The notes under the pieces: generated by a model
Told to the model about the DNA's origin: nothing
Databases searched by the model: none
What the model saw: the letters and a program-made list of their open reading frames with translations, nothing else
In this document: positions 1-7,254 of the stretch, piece by piece
Numbering within the stretch: the stretch's first letter is position 1
How the letters are laid out: every line of letters begins with the position of its first letter
Assembly (NCBI RefSeq): GCF_014385105.1
Contig: NZ_JACRTE010000006.1
Coordinates: 122,297 to 186,296 of the forward strand
Reading direction: 5' to 3'
Origin: Qingrenia yutianensis
GTDB taxonomy: Bacteria > Bacillota > Clostridia > UMGS1810
DNA: 64,000 nucleotides
Made by a program: the position numbers and the translations under genes

Positions 1-662
1 TTTTTGCCGTCATATACGCTTAAAACAACATTTTTCAATGACAGTCCCATCATAGGATAAACATTTTCCTTTGTTTCAAGCGGTACGAGCGACGGTTTGG
101 GCGGTATTACGGTATGACCGAATTTTTGAGCGAATTTATATCCGTCGCCCGTCGAACCAGTGGACGGATAACTAACACCGCCGGTTGCGATAACAACTTT
201 GTCGCACAAAAGGCTTTTTTTGTCGGCAAAAATCACTCTCTTTTTGCCGTCCTCGCTTAAAATATCGGCAACCTCGCTGTTGTAAAGTACAACGCCGTTT
301 TTTGCAAGCAGTTTTTTCAGCGCGTTCAAAACATCTTTCGATTTATCGCTTACAGGGAAAATTCTCCCTCCGCGCTCGACTTTTGTTTCAAGACCGAGCT
401 TGTTTAAAAGCCGTATAAGGTCGGCATTTGTGAAAGAATAAAACGCGCTGTATAAAAAATTTGAGTTGCGCGGAACATTTTTGAAAAATTCCTCAATATC
501 GGCATTGTTTGTAATGTTGCAGCGTCCCTTGCCCGTTATGAGAAGCTTTTTTCCAAGCATATTGTTTTTTTCGGTAAGCACAACTTTTTTGCCCCTCGCG
601 GCGGCAACCGCGGCGGTCATCATTCCGGCAGGCCCTCCGCCTATAACGCAAACAACACTCAC
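1..662 (-). CDS. BaiN/HI0933-family NAD(P)/FAD-dependent flavoprotein, partial at window edge
   Basis: Reading leftward from a GTG at 662, the protein opens with a dinucleotide-binding motif (VIGGGPAGMMTA, then a glutamate about 20 residues on) followed by GKKLLITGKGRCNITN, a hallmark of the HI0933/BaiN flavoprotein family. A later VIATGGVSYPSTGSTGDGY segment matches the second conserved FAD-contact motif. About 220 residues are present; the family is usually about 400, so the C-terminal half lies beyond the window start. GTG was chosen because the ATG two bases upstream opens a frame that stops at once, and GGGGTG sits about 8 bases before the GTG. The gene follows the RpiR regulator by 13 bases and is probably co-transcribed with it. 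The substrate is unknown; these proteins are often annotated as aminoacetone oxidase or bile-acid-related enzymes on weak grounds. Confidence 0.85.
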   Translation of the reverse strand, partial: MSVVCVIGGGPAGMMTAAVAAARGKKVVLTEKNNMLGKKLLITGKGRCNITNNADIEEFFKNVPRNSNFLYSAFYSFTNADLIRLLNKLGLETKVERGGRIFPVSDKSKDVLNALKKLLAKNGVVLYNSEVADILSEDGKKRVIFADKKSLLCDKVVIATGGVSYPSTGSTGDGYKFAQKFGHTVIPPKPSLVPLETKENVYPMMGLSLKNVVLSVYDGK

Positions 663-675
663 ATTTTCACCCCGT

Positions 676-1539
676 TTATTTTATGTATTTCTCGTAAACC
701 TCGTATTCGTCCCAAATATCCTCAAGTTCGGAAAGCGTTTTTCCGACCTCCTCCTTGCGTTCGATAACAAGCGCGACAATAAGCGCATTGATAATCGAAA
801 GCGGTGCGACAAGCGAATCTACAAACGTTGACATATCGCACCGAGCGGTGAGCGTGTAGCTCGCGTTTTCGGTGATGGGCGAATTTTGACTGTCGGTAAT
901 CGCAACAATACTGCTTTTTTTCTCGTGCGCATATTTTAACGCGTTTATCGTTCTGCGCGAATAACGCGGAAAACTAATCGCTACAACGACGTCGTTTTCG
1001 CCTATTCTGTAAATCTGCTCAAACGTTTCACTCGCACTGTTTGTGCTTATAATTTTAACATTCGGAAAAATTAAATTAAGGTAAAATCCCAGAAAATTCG
1101 CTATGGAATAACAGCTTCTTGCGCCGATAATATAAATATTCTCGGCGTTTAAAATTGTTGACACCGCGCCGTCAAATGCGTCTTTATCAAGCTCCTCACC
1201 CGTTTGTTTAAGCTTCTCCATATCCGAAAGAAGCACCGATTTTAAAACGTTCTGCTCATCGATATGCGTCTTTATTATTTCCATTCGCTGAACGGAAGTA
1301 AGCTTGTTGCGTATAAGCTCGCGCAGAGCCTTCTGAAGTTTGGGATATCCCCCGAAACCAAGCTCAACCGCGAAGCGGACAACTGTAGACTCGCTCACTC
1401 CCACAACCTTGCCAAGCTTTGACGCAGTGATGAACGCCGCTTTGTCATAATGTTTTACAATATAGTCGGCAATTTTTTTGTGACTCTTGCTGAAGGTATC
1501 CGACCGTGCCGAAATTTCGGCAATTAAATCTTTCTCCAT
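676..1539 (-). CDS. MurR/RpiR-family transcriptional regulator
   Basis: A 287-residue protein with the two-domain RpiR layout. Residues 1-77 are a helix-turn-helix domain (SKLGKVVGVSESTVVRFAVELGF is the recognition region), and residues about 120-250 are a SIS phosphosugar-binding domain (YIIGARSCYSIANFLGFYL, then VVVAISFPRYSRRT). The family senses sugar phosphates or amino sugars and controls neighbouring catabolic genes. The start is supported by an AGAGGG ribosome site before ATG at 1539. The only close downstream partner is the flavoprotein 13 bases away, so the ligand cannot be deduced. Upstream lies a long perfect inverted repeat at 1580-1612. Confidence 0.92.
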   Translation of the reverse strand: MEKDLIAEISARSDTFSKSHKKIADYIVKHYDKAAFITASKLGKVVGVSESTVVRFAVELGFGGYPKLQKALRELIRNKLTSVQRMEIIKTHIDEQNVLKSVLLSDMEKLKQTGEELDKDAFDGAVSTILNAENIYIIGARSCYSIANFLGFYLNLIFPNVKIISTNSASETFEQIYRIGENDVVVAISFPRYSRRTINALKYAHEKKSSIVAITDSQNSPITENASYTLTARCDMSTFVDSLVAPLSIINALIVALVIERKEEVGKTLSELEDIWDEYEVYEKYIK

Positions 1540-1579
1540 TTTTAAACCCTCTTATTTTTCTGATAATGTATATGCAGTC

Positions 1580-1612
1580 AAACACCTCCAATGGACGCCA
1601 TTGGAGGTGTTT
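1580..1612. terminator. Perfect 15-bp hairpin between csp and rpiR
   Basis: Arms AAACACCTCCAATGG and CCATTGGAGGTGTTT are exact reverse complements around a 3-base loop. It lies downstream of the cold-shock gene and upstream of rpiR. The T-tract is short on both strands (TTTG on the minus side), so it may be a weak terminator, an mRNA-stabilising hairpin, or an operator. Confidence 0.5.
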
Positions 1613-1697
1613 TAAGGTTTGTAATTATCGAGCTATAAATATACACTATCTGTTAATCAAATCTATATTTAAAAACCCTTGCATCGGAATGCCTCAA

Positions 1698-1898
1698 TTA
1701 GCACTTTGTAACGTTGGCAGCTTGAGGGCCTTTGTTTCCTTCGATAACTTCAAATTCTACGTTATCACCCTCTGCAAGTGATTTGTAGCCGTCCATTGTA
1801 ATAGCCGAAAAATGAACAAAAACGTCTGTACCGTCTTCGCATTCGATGAAGCCGTAGCCTTTTTCAGCATTAAACCATTTAACTGTACCTTTTTGCAT
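1698..1898 (-). CDS. Cold-shock protein (CspA/CspB family)
   Basis: A 66-residue protein beginning MQKGTVKWFNAEKGYGFIE, with the RNP-1 motif KGYGFIE and RNP-2 motif DVFVHFSAI of the cold-shock domain, a five-stranded OB-fold RNA chaperone. Length is typical. The ATG at 1898 was preferred over in-frame upstream codons because an AGGAGG ribosome site lies about 12 bases before it and the family begins there. It is monocistronic: its own sigma-A promoter (1951-1979) gives a leader of roughly 45 bases, and an inverted repeat follows the gene. The leader is shorter than the long thermosensing leader of E. coli cspA. Confidence 0.96.
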   Translation of the reverse strand: MQKGTVKWFNAEKGYGFIECEDGTDVFVHFSAITMDGYKSLAEGDNVEFEVIEGNKGPQAANVTKC

Positions 1899-1950
1899 AT
1901 CTAAAGTACCTCCTAAAAATTTTACGAGCTTAATTTTTCGCTCAATGAAT

Positions 1951-1979
1951 AGTTTACCATATCGGCAAAAAAAAGTCAA
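1951..1979 (-). promoter_or_regulatory. Sigma-A promoter of the cold-shock gene
   Basis: On the minus strand, -35 TTGACT (1974-1979) and -10 TAAACT (1951-1956) are separated by exactly 17 bases. The distance to the ATG leaves a leader of about 45 bases containing the AGGAGG site. Confidence 0.8.
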
Positions 1980-2042
1980 ATGTTTTTTTGAAAAACCGTA
2001 ACTCTTTTTTCATCAAAAAGCGACATTTCCAAAGACCGTTTA

Positions 2043-2723
2043 TTAAAGCTCTATTTCCTTGTAAATAGTGGGAATAACCTTATTTTCAACGTCCAAATCC
2101 TCCGCGGTCATATCGTCAAACATTCCCACGTGATACGGTACAACCTTTTTGGCGTTTATTTTTTTTGCAAAACGCGCCGCGTCGGTTTTGTTCATATTGT
2201 TTCCCAGTCCGTTTACCGGCATAAACAAAACATCTATACCGTCCGGAATATCGCCGAAAATATCGGTATTATACAGCGTGTCGCCGGTGATGTAGTATTT
2301 CTTTTCGCCGTCGTCGATTATAACGCCTATCGGGTGCGGGTCGGAATGTGCGGCAAGCACCGAAGTAAATTTCACGCCGTCCTGCGTCCACTCAGTGTGA
2401 CGGTTGAATTTAACATAATTCTGATTTTTGTTGCCTATTTTTCTCGCTTCTTCAAAAGCCGCCTCGGGCGCAAGCACGGTAACGCTTTTTTCACCGCAAA
2501 TATAGTGCACAAGCGTGTCGGGGTCGGTGTGGTCAAGATGGTTATGCGTAAGCACCAGGACGTCGGGAACAATTTTAAGAAAACTTTCGTCCGCCGGCAC
2601 ACGGCGGTAGTTGCGCGGATTAACTCTTACAACGCTGTTTGAAAGATACGGATCTGTCATAATTTTGATTTTGCCATTGTCAAACAAAAGTCCCGCCTGT
2701 CCGAGATAAGTAATTTTCATCAT
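2043..2723 (-). CDS. MBL-fold metallo-hydrolase, UlaG-like
   Basis: A 226-residue metallo-beta-lactamase-fold protein. The metal-binding signature THNHLDHTD lies near residue 60, and ITGDTLY and PYHVGMFDD supply later ligands. The opening (KITYLGQAGLLFDNG) resembles the UlaG branch, which includes L-ascorbate-6-phosphate lactonase and many uncharacterised hydrolases. No ascorbate or sugar genes lie nearby, so the substrate is open. ATG at 2723 was chosen over a TTG at 2732 because GAAGGG sits 11 bases upstream of the ATG but only about two bases from the TTG. A hairpin at 2762-2790 separates it from the upstream P-loop gene, so it is probably transcribed by read-through or from an unseen promoter. 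Confidence 0.85.
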   Translation of the reverse strand: MMKITYLGQAGLLFDNGKIKIMTDPYLSNSVVRVNPRNYRRVPADESFLKIVPDVLVLTHNHLDHTDPDTLVHYICGEKSVTVLAPEAAFEEARKIGNKNQNYVKFNRHTEWTQDGVKFTSVLAAHSDPHPIGVIIDDGEKKYYITGDTLYNTDIFGDIPDGIDVLFMPVNGLGNNMNKTDAARFAKKINAKKVVPYHVGMFDDMTAEDLDVENKVIPTIYKEIEL

Positions 2724-2761
2724 ATTTGTCAAGTCCCTTCAAAATGTAAAATAATTAAAAC

Positions 2762-2790
2762 AAATCAGCGCACACACGGCGCGCTGATTT
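2762..2790 (-). terminator. Hairpin terminator after the P-loop gene
   Basis: Arms AAATCAGCGC and GCGCTGATTT pair around a 9-base loop. On the minus strand the stem is followed by GTTTTAATT, a modest T-tract. It lies 16 bases past the stop of the P-loop protein. Confidence 0.65.
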
Positions 2791-2806
2791 GGCTAATTTA
2801 ATATTC

Positions 2807-3217
2807 TTAAACGATATAACCGTAAACCTTTTCGGGAAGCTCCGATTTAGCTGCGCTGACTGTGATTGTGAAATTGATGTTTTTATCCTTCGCGATTTTG
2901 TCGATTTTTTCTATAAAACCGTCAAGACCTTTAATATCGTCGTCAACAACCTTGAAAAGACTGTCAACAAAAATATGGGTAATATCGTAATTCTGCGAAA
3001 GAGCGCCGTTTATAAAGCATATAAACTCATTGTACGTCTTGATTGCATACTCTGCCGCGTCGATAAGGCGAACCGCATAATTGAGCTGGTAAACGTGCCT
3101 GTCGCCCGAGTTTATGAACACAACATTTCCGTGCGCGGTGTCAATAGCCTCGTTAACTCTGTCAAGCATCATTTTGGTCTTTCCCGTACCTTTTTTTCCA
3201 ACGATTAAATTAACCAT
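2807..3217 (-). CDS. Small P-loop ATP-binding protein of unknown function
   Basis: A 136-residue protein starting MVNLIVGKKGTGKTKMMLD, with Walker A motif GKKGTGKT at about residues 7-14. A possible Walker B strand is THIFVDSLF, and the C-terminus resembles the end of a small RecA-like core. No extra domain is visible. ATG at 3217 is preferred over upstream in-frame codons because AAGGAGTGATTTTG precedes it and the family-like P-loop begins immediately. It is transcribed from a clear promoter at 3274-3302. I do not recognise a specific role; small P-loop proteins of this kind are common in Clostridia. Confidence 0.8.
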   Translation of the reverse strand: MVNLIVGKKGTGKTKMMLDRVNEAIDTAHGNVVFINSGDRHVYQLNYAVRLIDAAEYAIKTYNEFICFINGALSQNYDITHIFVDSLFKVVDDDIKGLDGFIEKIDKIAKDKNINFTITVSAAKSELPEKVYGYIV

Positions 3218-3273
3218 CAAAATCACTCCTTTTTTTAAATTAAAGCCTCCGAAAGAAATATTTTCCTGATTAA

Positions 3274-3302
3274 ATAATATCATAGCTTTGCACGATATGC
3301 AA
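3274..3302 (-). promoter_or_regulatory. Promoter of the P-loop gene
   Basis: Minus strand -35 TTGCAT (3297-3302) and -10 TATTAT (3274-3279) with 17-base spacing, about 55 bases upstream of the ATG at 3217. Confidence 0.65.
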
Positions 3303-3390
3303 GGTGTTTTGTAAAAAAGGGAAAAATACGTCAAAAAACACAAAATTTAATACCGATTTTTGTAAAAAAACGCAAAAATTATTGACGCAA

Positions 3391-3420
3391 AAATACCGCC
3401 GAAAAGCATCGGCGGTGTTT
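3391..3420 (-). terminator. Intrinsic terminator of the ndoA operon
   Basis: On the minus strand, ACCGCCG and CGGCGGT (3410-3416 and 3395-3401) form a GC-rich stem followed by ATTTTTG. It lies about 55 bases past the ndoA stop and closes the long proS-to-ndoA unit. Confidence 0.8.
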
Positions 3421-3472
3421 TCATTAAGAATTGCGTATTAAATTCTTTGCTATGTAGAAAAATCCACACAGC

Positions 3473-3820
3473 CTACTCTTCAAGTCCGAAGCTGATTTCA
3501 AGAGCCTCGTTCACCCTTGCCATAAGCTCCTCGTCCAGATGTCCGATTTTTTCTTTAAGCCGTCTTTTGTCAATAGTCCGCACCTGCTCGGCAAGAATAA
3601 CCGAGTCTTTGTTAAGTCCGTACTCGTCGCCCGAAATTTCAATGTGCGTGGGCAGCTTTGCTTTGTTGATTTGAGATGTAACGGCTGCGATAATCACAGT
3701 CGGACTGTATTTGTTTCCAATATCGTTCTGGATAACCAAAACGGGTCTTACACCGCCCTGTTCCGAACCGACAACAGGGCTTAAATCAGCATAAAAAACA
3801 TCGCCGCGTTTTACAATCAT
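3473..3820 (-). CDS. ndoA: MazF/PemK-type endoribonuclease toxin (EndoA)
   Basis: A 115-residue protein with the classic Firmicute EndoA opening, IVKRGDVFYADLSPVVGSEQGG, then RPVLVIQND, TSQINKAKLPTH and LAEQVRTIDKRRL. Family length is 115-117 residues. MazF toxins are sequence-specific mRNA-cleaving ribonucleases (Bacillus EndoA recognises UACAU) neutralised by the partner upstream. The gene starts two bases after the antitoxin stop. Its position directly after alr and the antitoxin matches the chromosomal arrangement in Bacillus, so it is a housekeeping toxin-antitoxin rather than an acquired one. Confidence 0.95.
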   Translation of the reverse strand: MIVKRGDVFYADLSPVVGSEQGGVRPVLVIQNDIGNKYSPTVIIAAVTSQINKAKLPTHIEISGDEYGLNKDSVILAEQVRTIDKRRLKEKIGHLDEELMARVNEALEISFGLEE

Positions 3821-3822
3821 TC

Positions 3823-4098
3823 TTATTCACACTCCGAAAGTTTCTCCTCGTAGCTCTGCTGCTGCTGACAGTCCGCTTCAAAGCAAACACTTGCAAATTC
3901 CAAGTTGATTTTCGCCATATCCTCGTAGCCCTTTTTCATCATCTCGGCGTGCTGCTGCTTTTTTCGGTCTTTGATATAAAGCCGCATTGCCTCGCGGATA
4001 AATTCACTTCTGTTAACATTTTGCCGTTGTGCAAGCAAATCCACTTCTTCAAGCAGCGAATCGGAAACACTAATCAGTATTTTTTTGTGATGTGCCAA
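3823..4098 (-). CDS. ndoAI: EndoAI antitoxin, ribbon-helix-helix
   Basis: About 91 residues with a ribbon-helix-helix DNA-binding N-terminus (KKILISVSDSLLEEVDLLAQ, then NRSEFIREAMRLYIKDRK) and a charged C-terminal tail that would bind the toxin. The likely start is TTG at 4098: a GAGGGGG ribosome site ends about 10 bases before it, while the other in-frame TTG at 4107 abuts that site. The antitoxin dimer is expected to repress its own promoter, and the consensus promoter at 4172-4200 is well placed for this. The gene sits between alr and ndoA. Confidence 0.9.
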   Translation of the reverse strand: MAHHKKILISVSDSLLEEVDLLAQRQNVNRSEFIREAMRLYIKDRKKQQHAEMMKKGYEDMAKINLEFASVCFEADCQQQQSYEEKLSECE

Positions 4099-4171
4099 GA
4101 CAGTCAAGCCCCCTCAACTTCTTTAATATTACTTGAATTTACATATTTATAAGCTTATTTCAGATACTAAA

Positions 4172-4200
4172 ATTATACCCCACACCGCACTGTTTGTCAA
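4172..4200 (-). promoter_or_regulatory. Consensus sigma-A promoter dedicated to ndoAI-ndoA
   Basis: Minus strand -35 TTGACA (4195-4200), 17-base spacer, -10 TATAAT (4172-4177). Both hexamers match consensus exactly. It lies between the alr stop and ndoAI, so the toxin-antitoxin pair can be transcribed independently of the upstream operon. Confidence 0.85.
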
Positions 4201-4217
4201 ATGCAGTTTATTCCAAA

Positions 4218-5342
4218 TTAAGCCCCGTGTATGTAAACCCCGGGAACGCGCTTGCTCAAGCTGCACAACACCTCATAGTTTATTGTTCCTATAATTTCAG
4301 CAGTTTCTTCTACGGTAACAGTATTATTACCGCTTTTTCCAAATAATATAACCTCATCACCCAAATTTATATTTTTAAGATGAGTTGCGTCAACCATAAG
4401 CTGATCCATACAAACGCGCCCCAAAACCCTGCACCTCTCGCCGTTTATAATGACGTCCGCTTTGTTTGAAAGAAGCCTGTTGTAGCCGTCGGCATATCCT
4501 GCCGAAACGGTTGCGATTTTCATTTTTTCCTTTGCGGTAAACGTTCCGCCGTAACTTACGCTCGTTCCTGCCTCCACCGTTTTAATGTGCACAACCCTGC
4601 TTTTAAAGCTCATTGCGCTTTCAAGCTTTAACGCATCTTTGTTCACAAAATCCGACGGGTAATAACCGTAAGTTATAATTCCGCTGCGCACCATATCAAG
4701 GTGGTATTCGGGAAAATCTATAATTCCGGCGCTGTTGCAGATGTGGCATATGGGAATTTTTATTCCCCTTTTCAAAAGCTCATTTTTTATAAACATAAAC
4801 TTTTCAAACTGCACTCTGGTAGGCATTTTGTCCGCTTCGTCCGCCTTTGCGAAATGCGAAAACATTCCCTCGATTTCTATGCCGTCAAGCTTTGAAATTT
4901 TTATAATTTCCTCCACTGCGTCCTCGCTTGGCAAAAATCCTATCCGTGCCATTCCCGTGTCGATTTTAATGTGAATTTTCGCGGTTTTCCCGAGTTTTTT
5001 CGCGGTGTCCGAAAGCTTTTTCGCGGTGTCAAAATCAAAAACCGTGAGCGTGATGTTGTCTTTCACAAGCTCGGCATATTCGTCGCCGAACACCGCGCCG
5101 AGAATGAGAACGGGCGTGTTTATTCCAGCTCTGCGGAGCTGTTCCGCCTCGCCGTAGGTTGCAACGCCGAAATAGTCAGCGCCTCCGTCAAACAAAAGCG
5201 ACTTTGCAACCTCAACCGCGCCGTGACCGTATGCGTCCGCCTTGATAACAGCCAGCAGACGCGTGCCGTCCTTTAAAAGTCCGCGTATGTTTTTTACATT
5301 GTTCTTTACCGCGTCAAGTTTTATCTCTTTCCAAACCCTCAT
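4218..5342 (-). CDS. alr: Alanine racemase
   Basis: A 374-residue fold-type III PLP enzyme that interconverts L- and D-alanine for peptidoglycan. The PLP lysine lies in AVIKADAYGHG (about residue 34), and the opposite-face catalytic tyrosine is in SVSYGGTFTA. IDTGMARIGF, HICNSAGIIDFP and GRVCMDQLMVD are further family signatures. The ATG at 5342 was chosen because AGAAGGGG precedes it by 6 bases and the protein begins MRVWKEIKLDAVKNN as usual; the start lies inside the end of the lipoprotein gene (29-base overlap). In C. difficile an alanine racemase is likewise linked to the germination lipoprotein GerS, and in B. subtilis alr follows ydcC. Confidence 0.97.
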   Translation of the reverse strand: MRVWKEIKLDAVKNNVKNIRGLLKDGTRLLAVIKADAYGHGAVEVAKSLLFDGGADYFGVATYGEAEQLRRAGINTPVLILGAVFGDEYAELVKDNITLTVFDFDTAKKLSDTAKKLGKTAKIHIKIDTGMARIGFLPSEDAVEEIIKISKLDGIEIEGMFSHFAKADEADKMPTRVQFEKFMFIKNELLKRGIKIPICHICNSAGIIDFPEYHLDMVRSGIITYGYYPSDFVNKDALKLESAMSFKSRVVHIKTVEAGTSVSYGGTFTAKEKMKIATVSAGYADGYNRLLSNKADVIINGERCRVLGRVCMDQLMVDATHLKNINLGDEVILFGKSGNNTVTVEETAEIIGTINYEVLCSLSKRVPGVYIHGA

Positions 5343-5949
5343 TGGTATCCCCTTCTGTATCAAAAACACCGTCTTTGAATTTTTTCACAAATTCAAATCC
5401 GTTAAATTTCATTTCAAAAAGTTTTTCTCCGCCTTTTCTGAAAACGGTAAACGATTTCGGTTCAAGCTTTTTTTCGTCCAAAATCATAATTTCCACAAGC
5501 TCGTCACCGCTTTTTGTGGAAACGTCGCATTTTATGCTTATGCCTGCACCGCCCTCTTCATAGATGTATCCCGAGCCTTTGCCGGCAATGTACCGCGCAA
5601 AAAATTTGTCGGGAAAAATGTGCAGATATTCGTCCTTTTCCTCTTTGACCTTTTCCTTGCCGTTCGTTTTTCCGTTTATAATTACAGCCTCGCCGTCTTT
5701 GAAAACGATTTTCAGCTTATCTTCGGGATATTCAACCATACGCGCGCCGTCCTTTTCGGAGCAAAGCGCAAATTTATACGAATTTTCCGTTTTGTTGCTG
5801 AAAACCTCAATACTGCCCGACGCGGCGTAGCTTTGCATATCAAGATATTTTTTCTCAAACCGTTCTTCAAACGTCTGCTTTTGAGGCGCGGAGCACCCCG
5901 TGAGCACGAGCGAAATCAAAAGTATCGGAAAATATCTTAACTTTTTCAA
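5314..5949 (-). CDS. LolA-fold lipoprotein, YdcC/GerS-like
   Basis: A 211-residue secreted lipoprotein: MKKLRYFPILLISLVLTGC gives a short basic N-region, hydrophobic core and lipobox LTGC with Cys19 as the lipidation site. The remainder, with alternating strands such as YAASGSIEVFSNKTENSYKF and repeated acidic/basic patches, fits the outer-membrane-lipoprotein-carrier-like fold of YdcC and GerS. GerS is needed for cortex hydrolysis during C. difficile germination, and YdcC is linked to sporulation in Bacillus. The assignment rests mostly on context: downstream of acpS and upstream of alr, as in both genera. It overlaps alr by 29 bases and follows acpS::nnrD by 3 bases. Confidence 0.75.
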   Translation of the reverse strand: MKKLRYFPILLISLVLTGCSAPQKQTFEERFEKKYLDMQSYAASGSIEVFSNKTENSYKFALCSEKDGARMVEYPEDKLKIVFKDGEAVIINGKTNGKEKVKEEKDEYLHIFPDKFFARYIAGKGSGYIYEEGGAGISIKCDVSTKSGDELVEIMILDEKKLEPKSFTVFRKGGEKLFEMKFNGFEFVKKFKDGVFDTEGDTNEGLERDKT

Positions 5950-5952
5950 AAA

Positions 5953-7236
5953 TCAGCCTCCCAAATATTTTAAGGCATAGGCAAGCGTGTTTATAATGTC
6001 GGTCGGCGTAAGTCCGTATTCACCGAGACTTTGCGATGCCATATCCGCCGCAAGCGAATGAACGTAAACACCCAAAAGCGCGGCATTTTCTGCGCTCATA
6101 CCCTGGCATACAAACGAAGTTATAACGCCTGCAAGAACGTCGCCCGTACCGCCCGTCGCCATTCCCGAATTTCCGAGAACGTTTTCAAAAACCTTTCCGT
6201 TTTTGAAAACAACCTTTGTTCGGTGCGATTTAAGCACAACACAGACGCTGTATTTTTTTGCAAATTCAACTGCGAGCTGTTCGGCATTATCAATGACATA
6301 ATCCAAATCTTTGCCGGCAAGACGTGCAAATTCCGCGATGTGCGGTGTGAGAACAATCTCCTGCCTATGGCTTGTTAATACATTTATATTCAAAGCCAGC
6401 GCATTTATTCCGTCCGCGTCGATAACAAGCGGTTTTTCGCACTGTTTAACAATATTTTCAACAATATATCTTGTGCCGTCGGTAAGCGACATTCCGCACC
6501 CGATAAGGCAGACATTGCATTTTTGCGAAAATTTCAGTATTGCGTCAAATGCGTCTTTTGTCAAAACTCCGTTGTCGTCGCACAAAGGATAGGTCATAAC
6601 CTCTTTGAGCGTAATTTCAAAAATATTGTTAAGACTTCTCGGCGTGCCGAGCGTTATAAGACCGCTCCCCGTTTTTAAAATCGCCTCGCACGCAAGACGC
6701 GCCGCGCCCGTAAAACCCGTGCTTCCGGCAACAGCAAACGCTCTGCCGAACGTGCCCTTGTGCGAATTTTCCGCACGCTTGGGCAAAAGCTTTACAGCTT
6801 TTGCAAGCGAGATTATATTCCCATTTTCAACGTCGCTTTTTTGCACCGCAGACACAAAGCGCGTGTGATTTTCGTCAAAATCGGCAAAAACAACCGCTGC
6901 TGCCATATCGTTGTCGTGCGAAATTGTGAGCGCAAAATTTTTATCACTGTATGTTTTAAGTATTTCCTTTGCTTTTTCGGAAAATTCAAAAAACGGCTTT
7001 CCGAGTTCATCTCTCACAACCGAAATTTCGGTTAACGGCAAACGCGAAAGACCGCAGCCTATCGCCTTTGCGAGCGCCTCTTTTGCACAAAAAGCGCCCG
7101 CAACCGTATTGATATTATAGCTGCGGCTCTTAAAATATTCAATTTCTTTTTGTGAAAACAGCTTGTTTAAAAATTCAGTCTTTGACGCTAATTTTTCAAG
7201 CCGTGAAATTTTTAAAATATCAACGCCGATTGACAT
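5953..7236 (-). CDS. Fusion of holo-ACP synthase (AcpS) and ADP-dependent NAD(P)HX dehydratase (NnrD)
   Basis: A 427-residue two-domain protein. Residues 1-125 are AcpS: SIGVDILKISRLEKL carries the metal-binding Asp6, AGAFCAKEALAKAIG the second ligand Glu53, and LTISHDNDMAAAVV closes the domain. AcpS transfers 4'-phosphopantetheine to acyl carrier protein. Residues about 140-427 are the YjeF C-terminal dehydratase: FGRAFAVAGSTGFTGAARLAC, then NSGMATGGTGDVLAGVIT, the catalytic/ATP-site signature. NnrD repairs hydrated NAD(P)H. The usual YjeF N-terminal epimerase domain is absent. The frame is continuous, with no internal start of note. GGAGG lies upstream of ATG at 7236. AcpS would act on the ACP encoded at 25062-25283. 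Confidence 0.9.
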   Translation of the reverse strand: MSIGVDILKISRLEKLASKTEFLNKLFSQKEIEYFKSRSYNINTVAGAFCAKEALAKAIGCGLSRLPLTEISVVRDELGKPFFEFSEKAKEILKTYSDKNFALTISHDNDMAAAVVFADFDENHTRFVSAVQKSDVENGNIISLAKAVKLLPKRAENSHKGTFGRAFAVAGSTGFTGAARLACEAILKTGSGLITLGTPRSLNNIFEITLKEVMTYPLCDDNGVLTKDAFDAILKFSQKCNVCLIGCGMSLTDGTRYIVENIVKQCEKPLVIDADGINALALNINVLTSHRQEIVLTPHIAEFARLAGKDLDYVIDNAEQLAVEFAKKYSVCVVLKSHRTKVVFKNGKVFENVLGNSGMATGGTGDVLAGVITSFVCQGMSAENAALLGVYVHSLAADMASQSLGEYGLTPTDIINTLAYALKYLGG

Positions 7237-7254
7237 AAACTATGCCTCCGTGCC

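Noticed and set aside
3473..4098. Horizontally acquired toxin-antitoxin module
   Set aside because: Its position after alr matches the vertically conserved Bacillus/Clostridia arrangement and its composition fits the neighbours.
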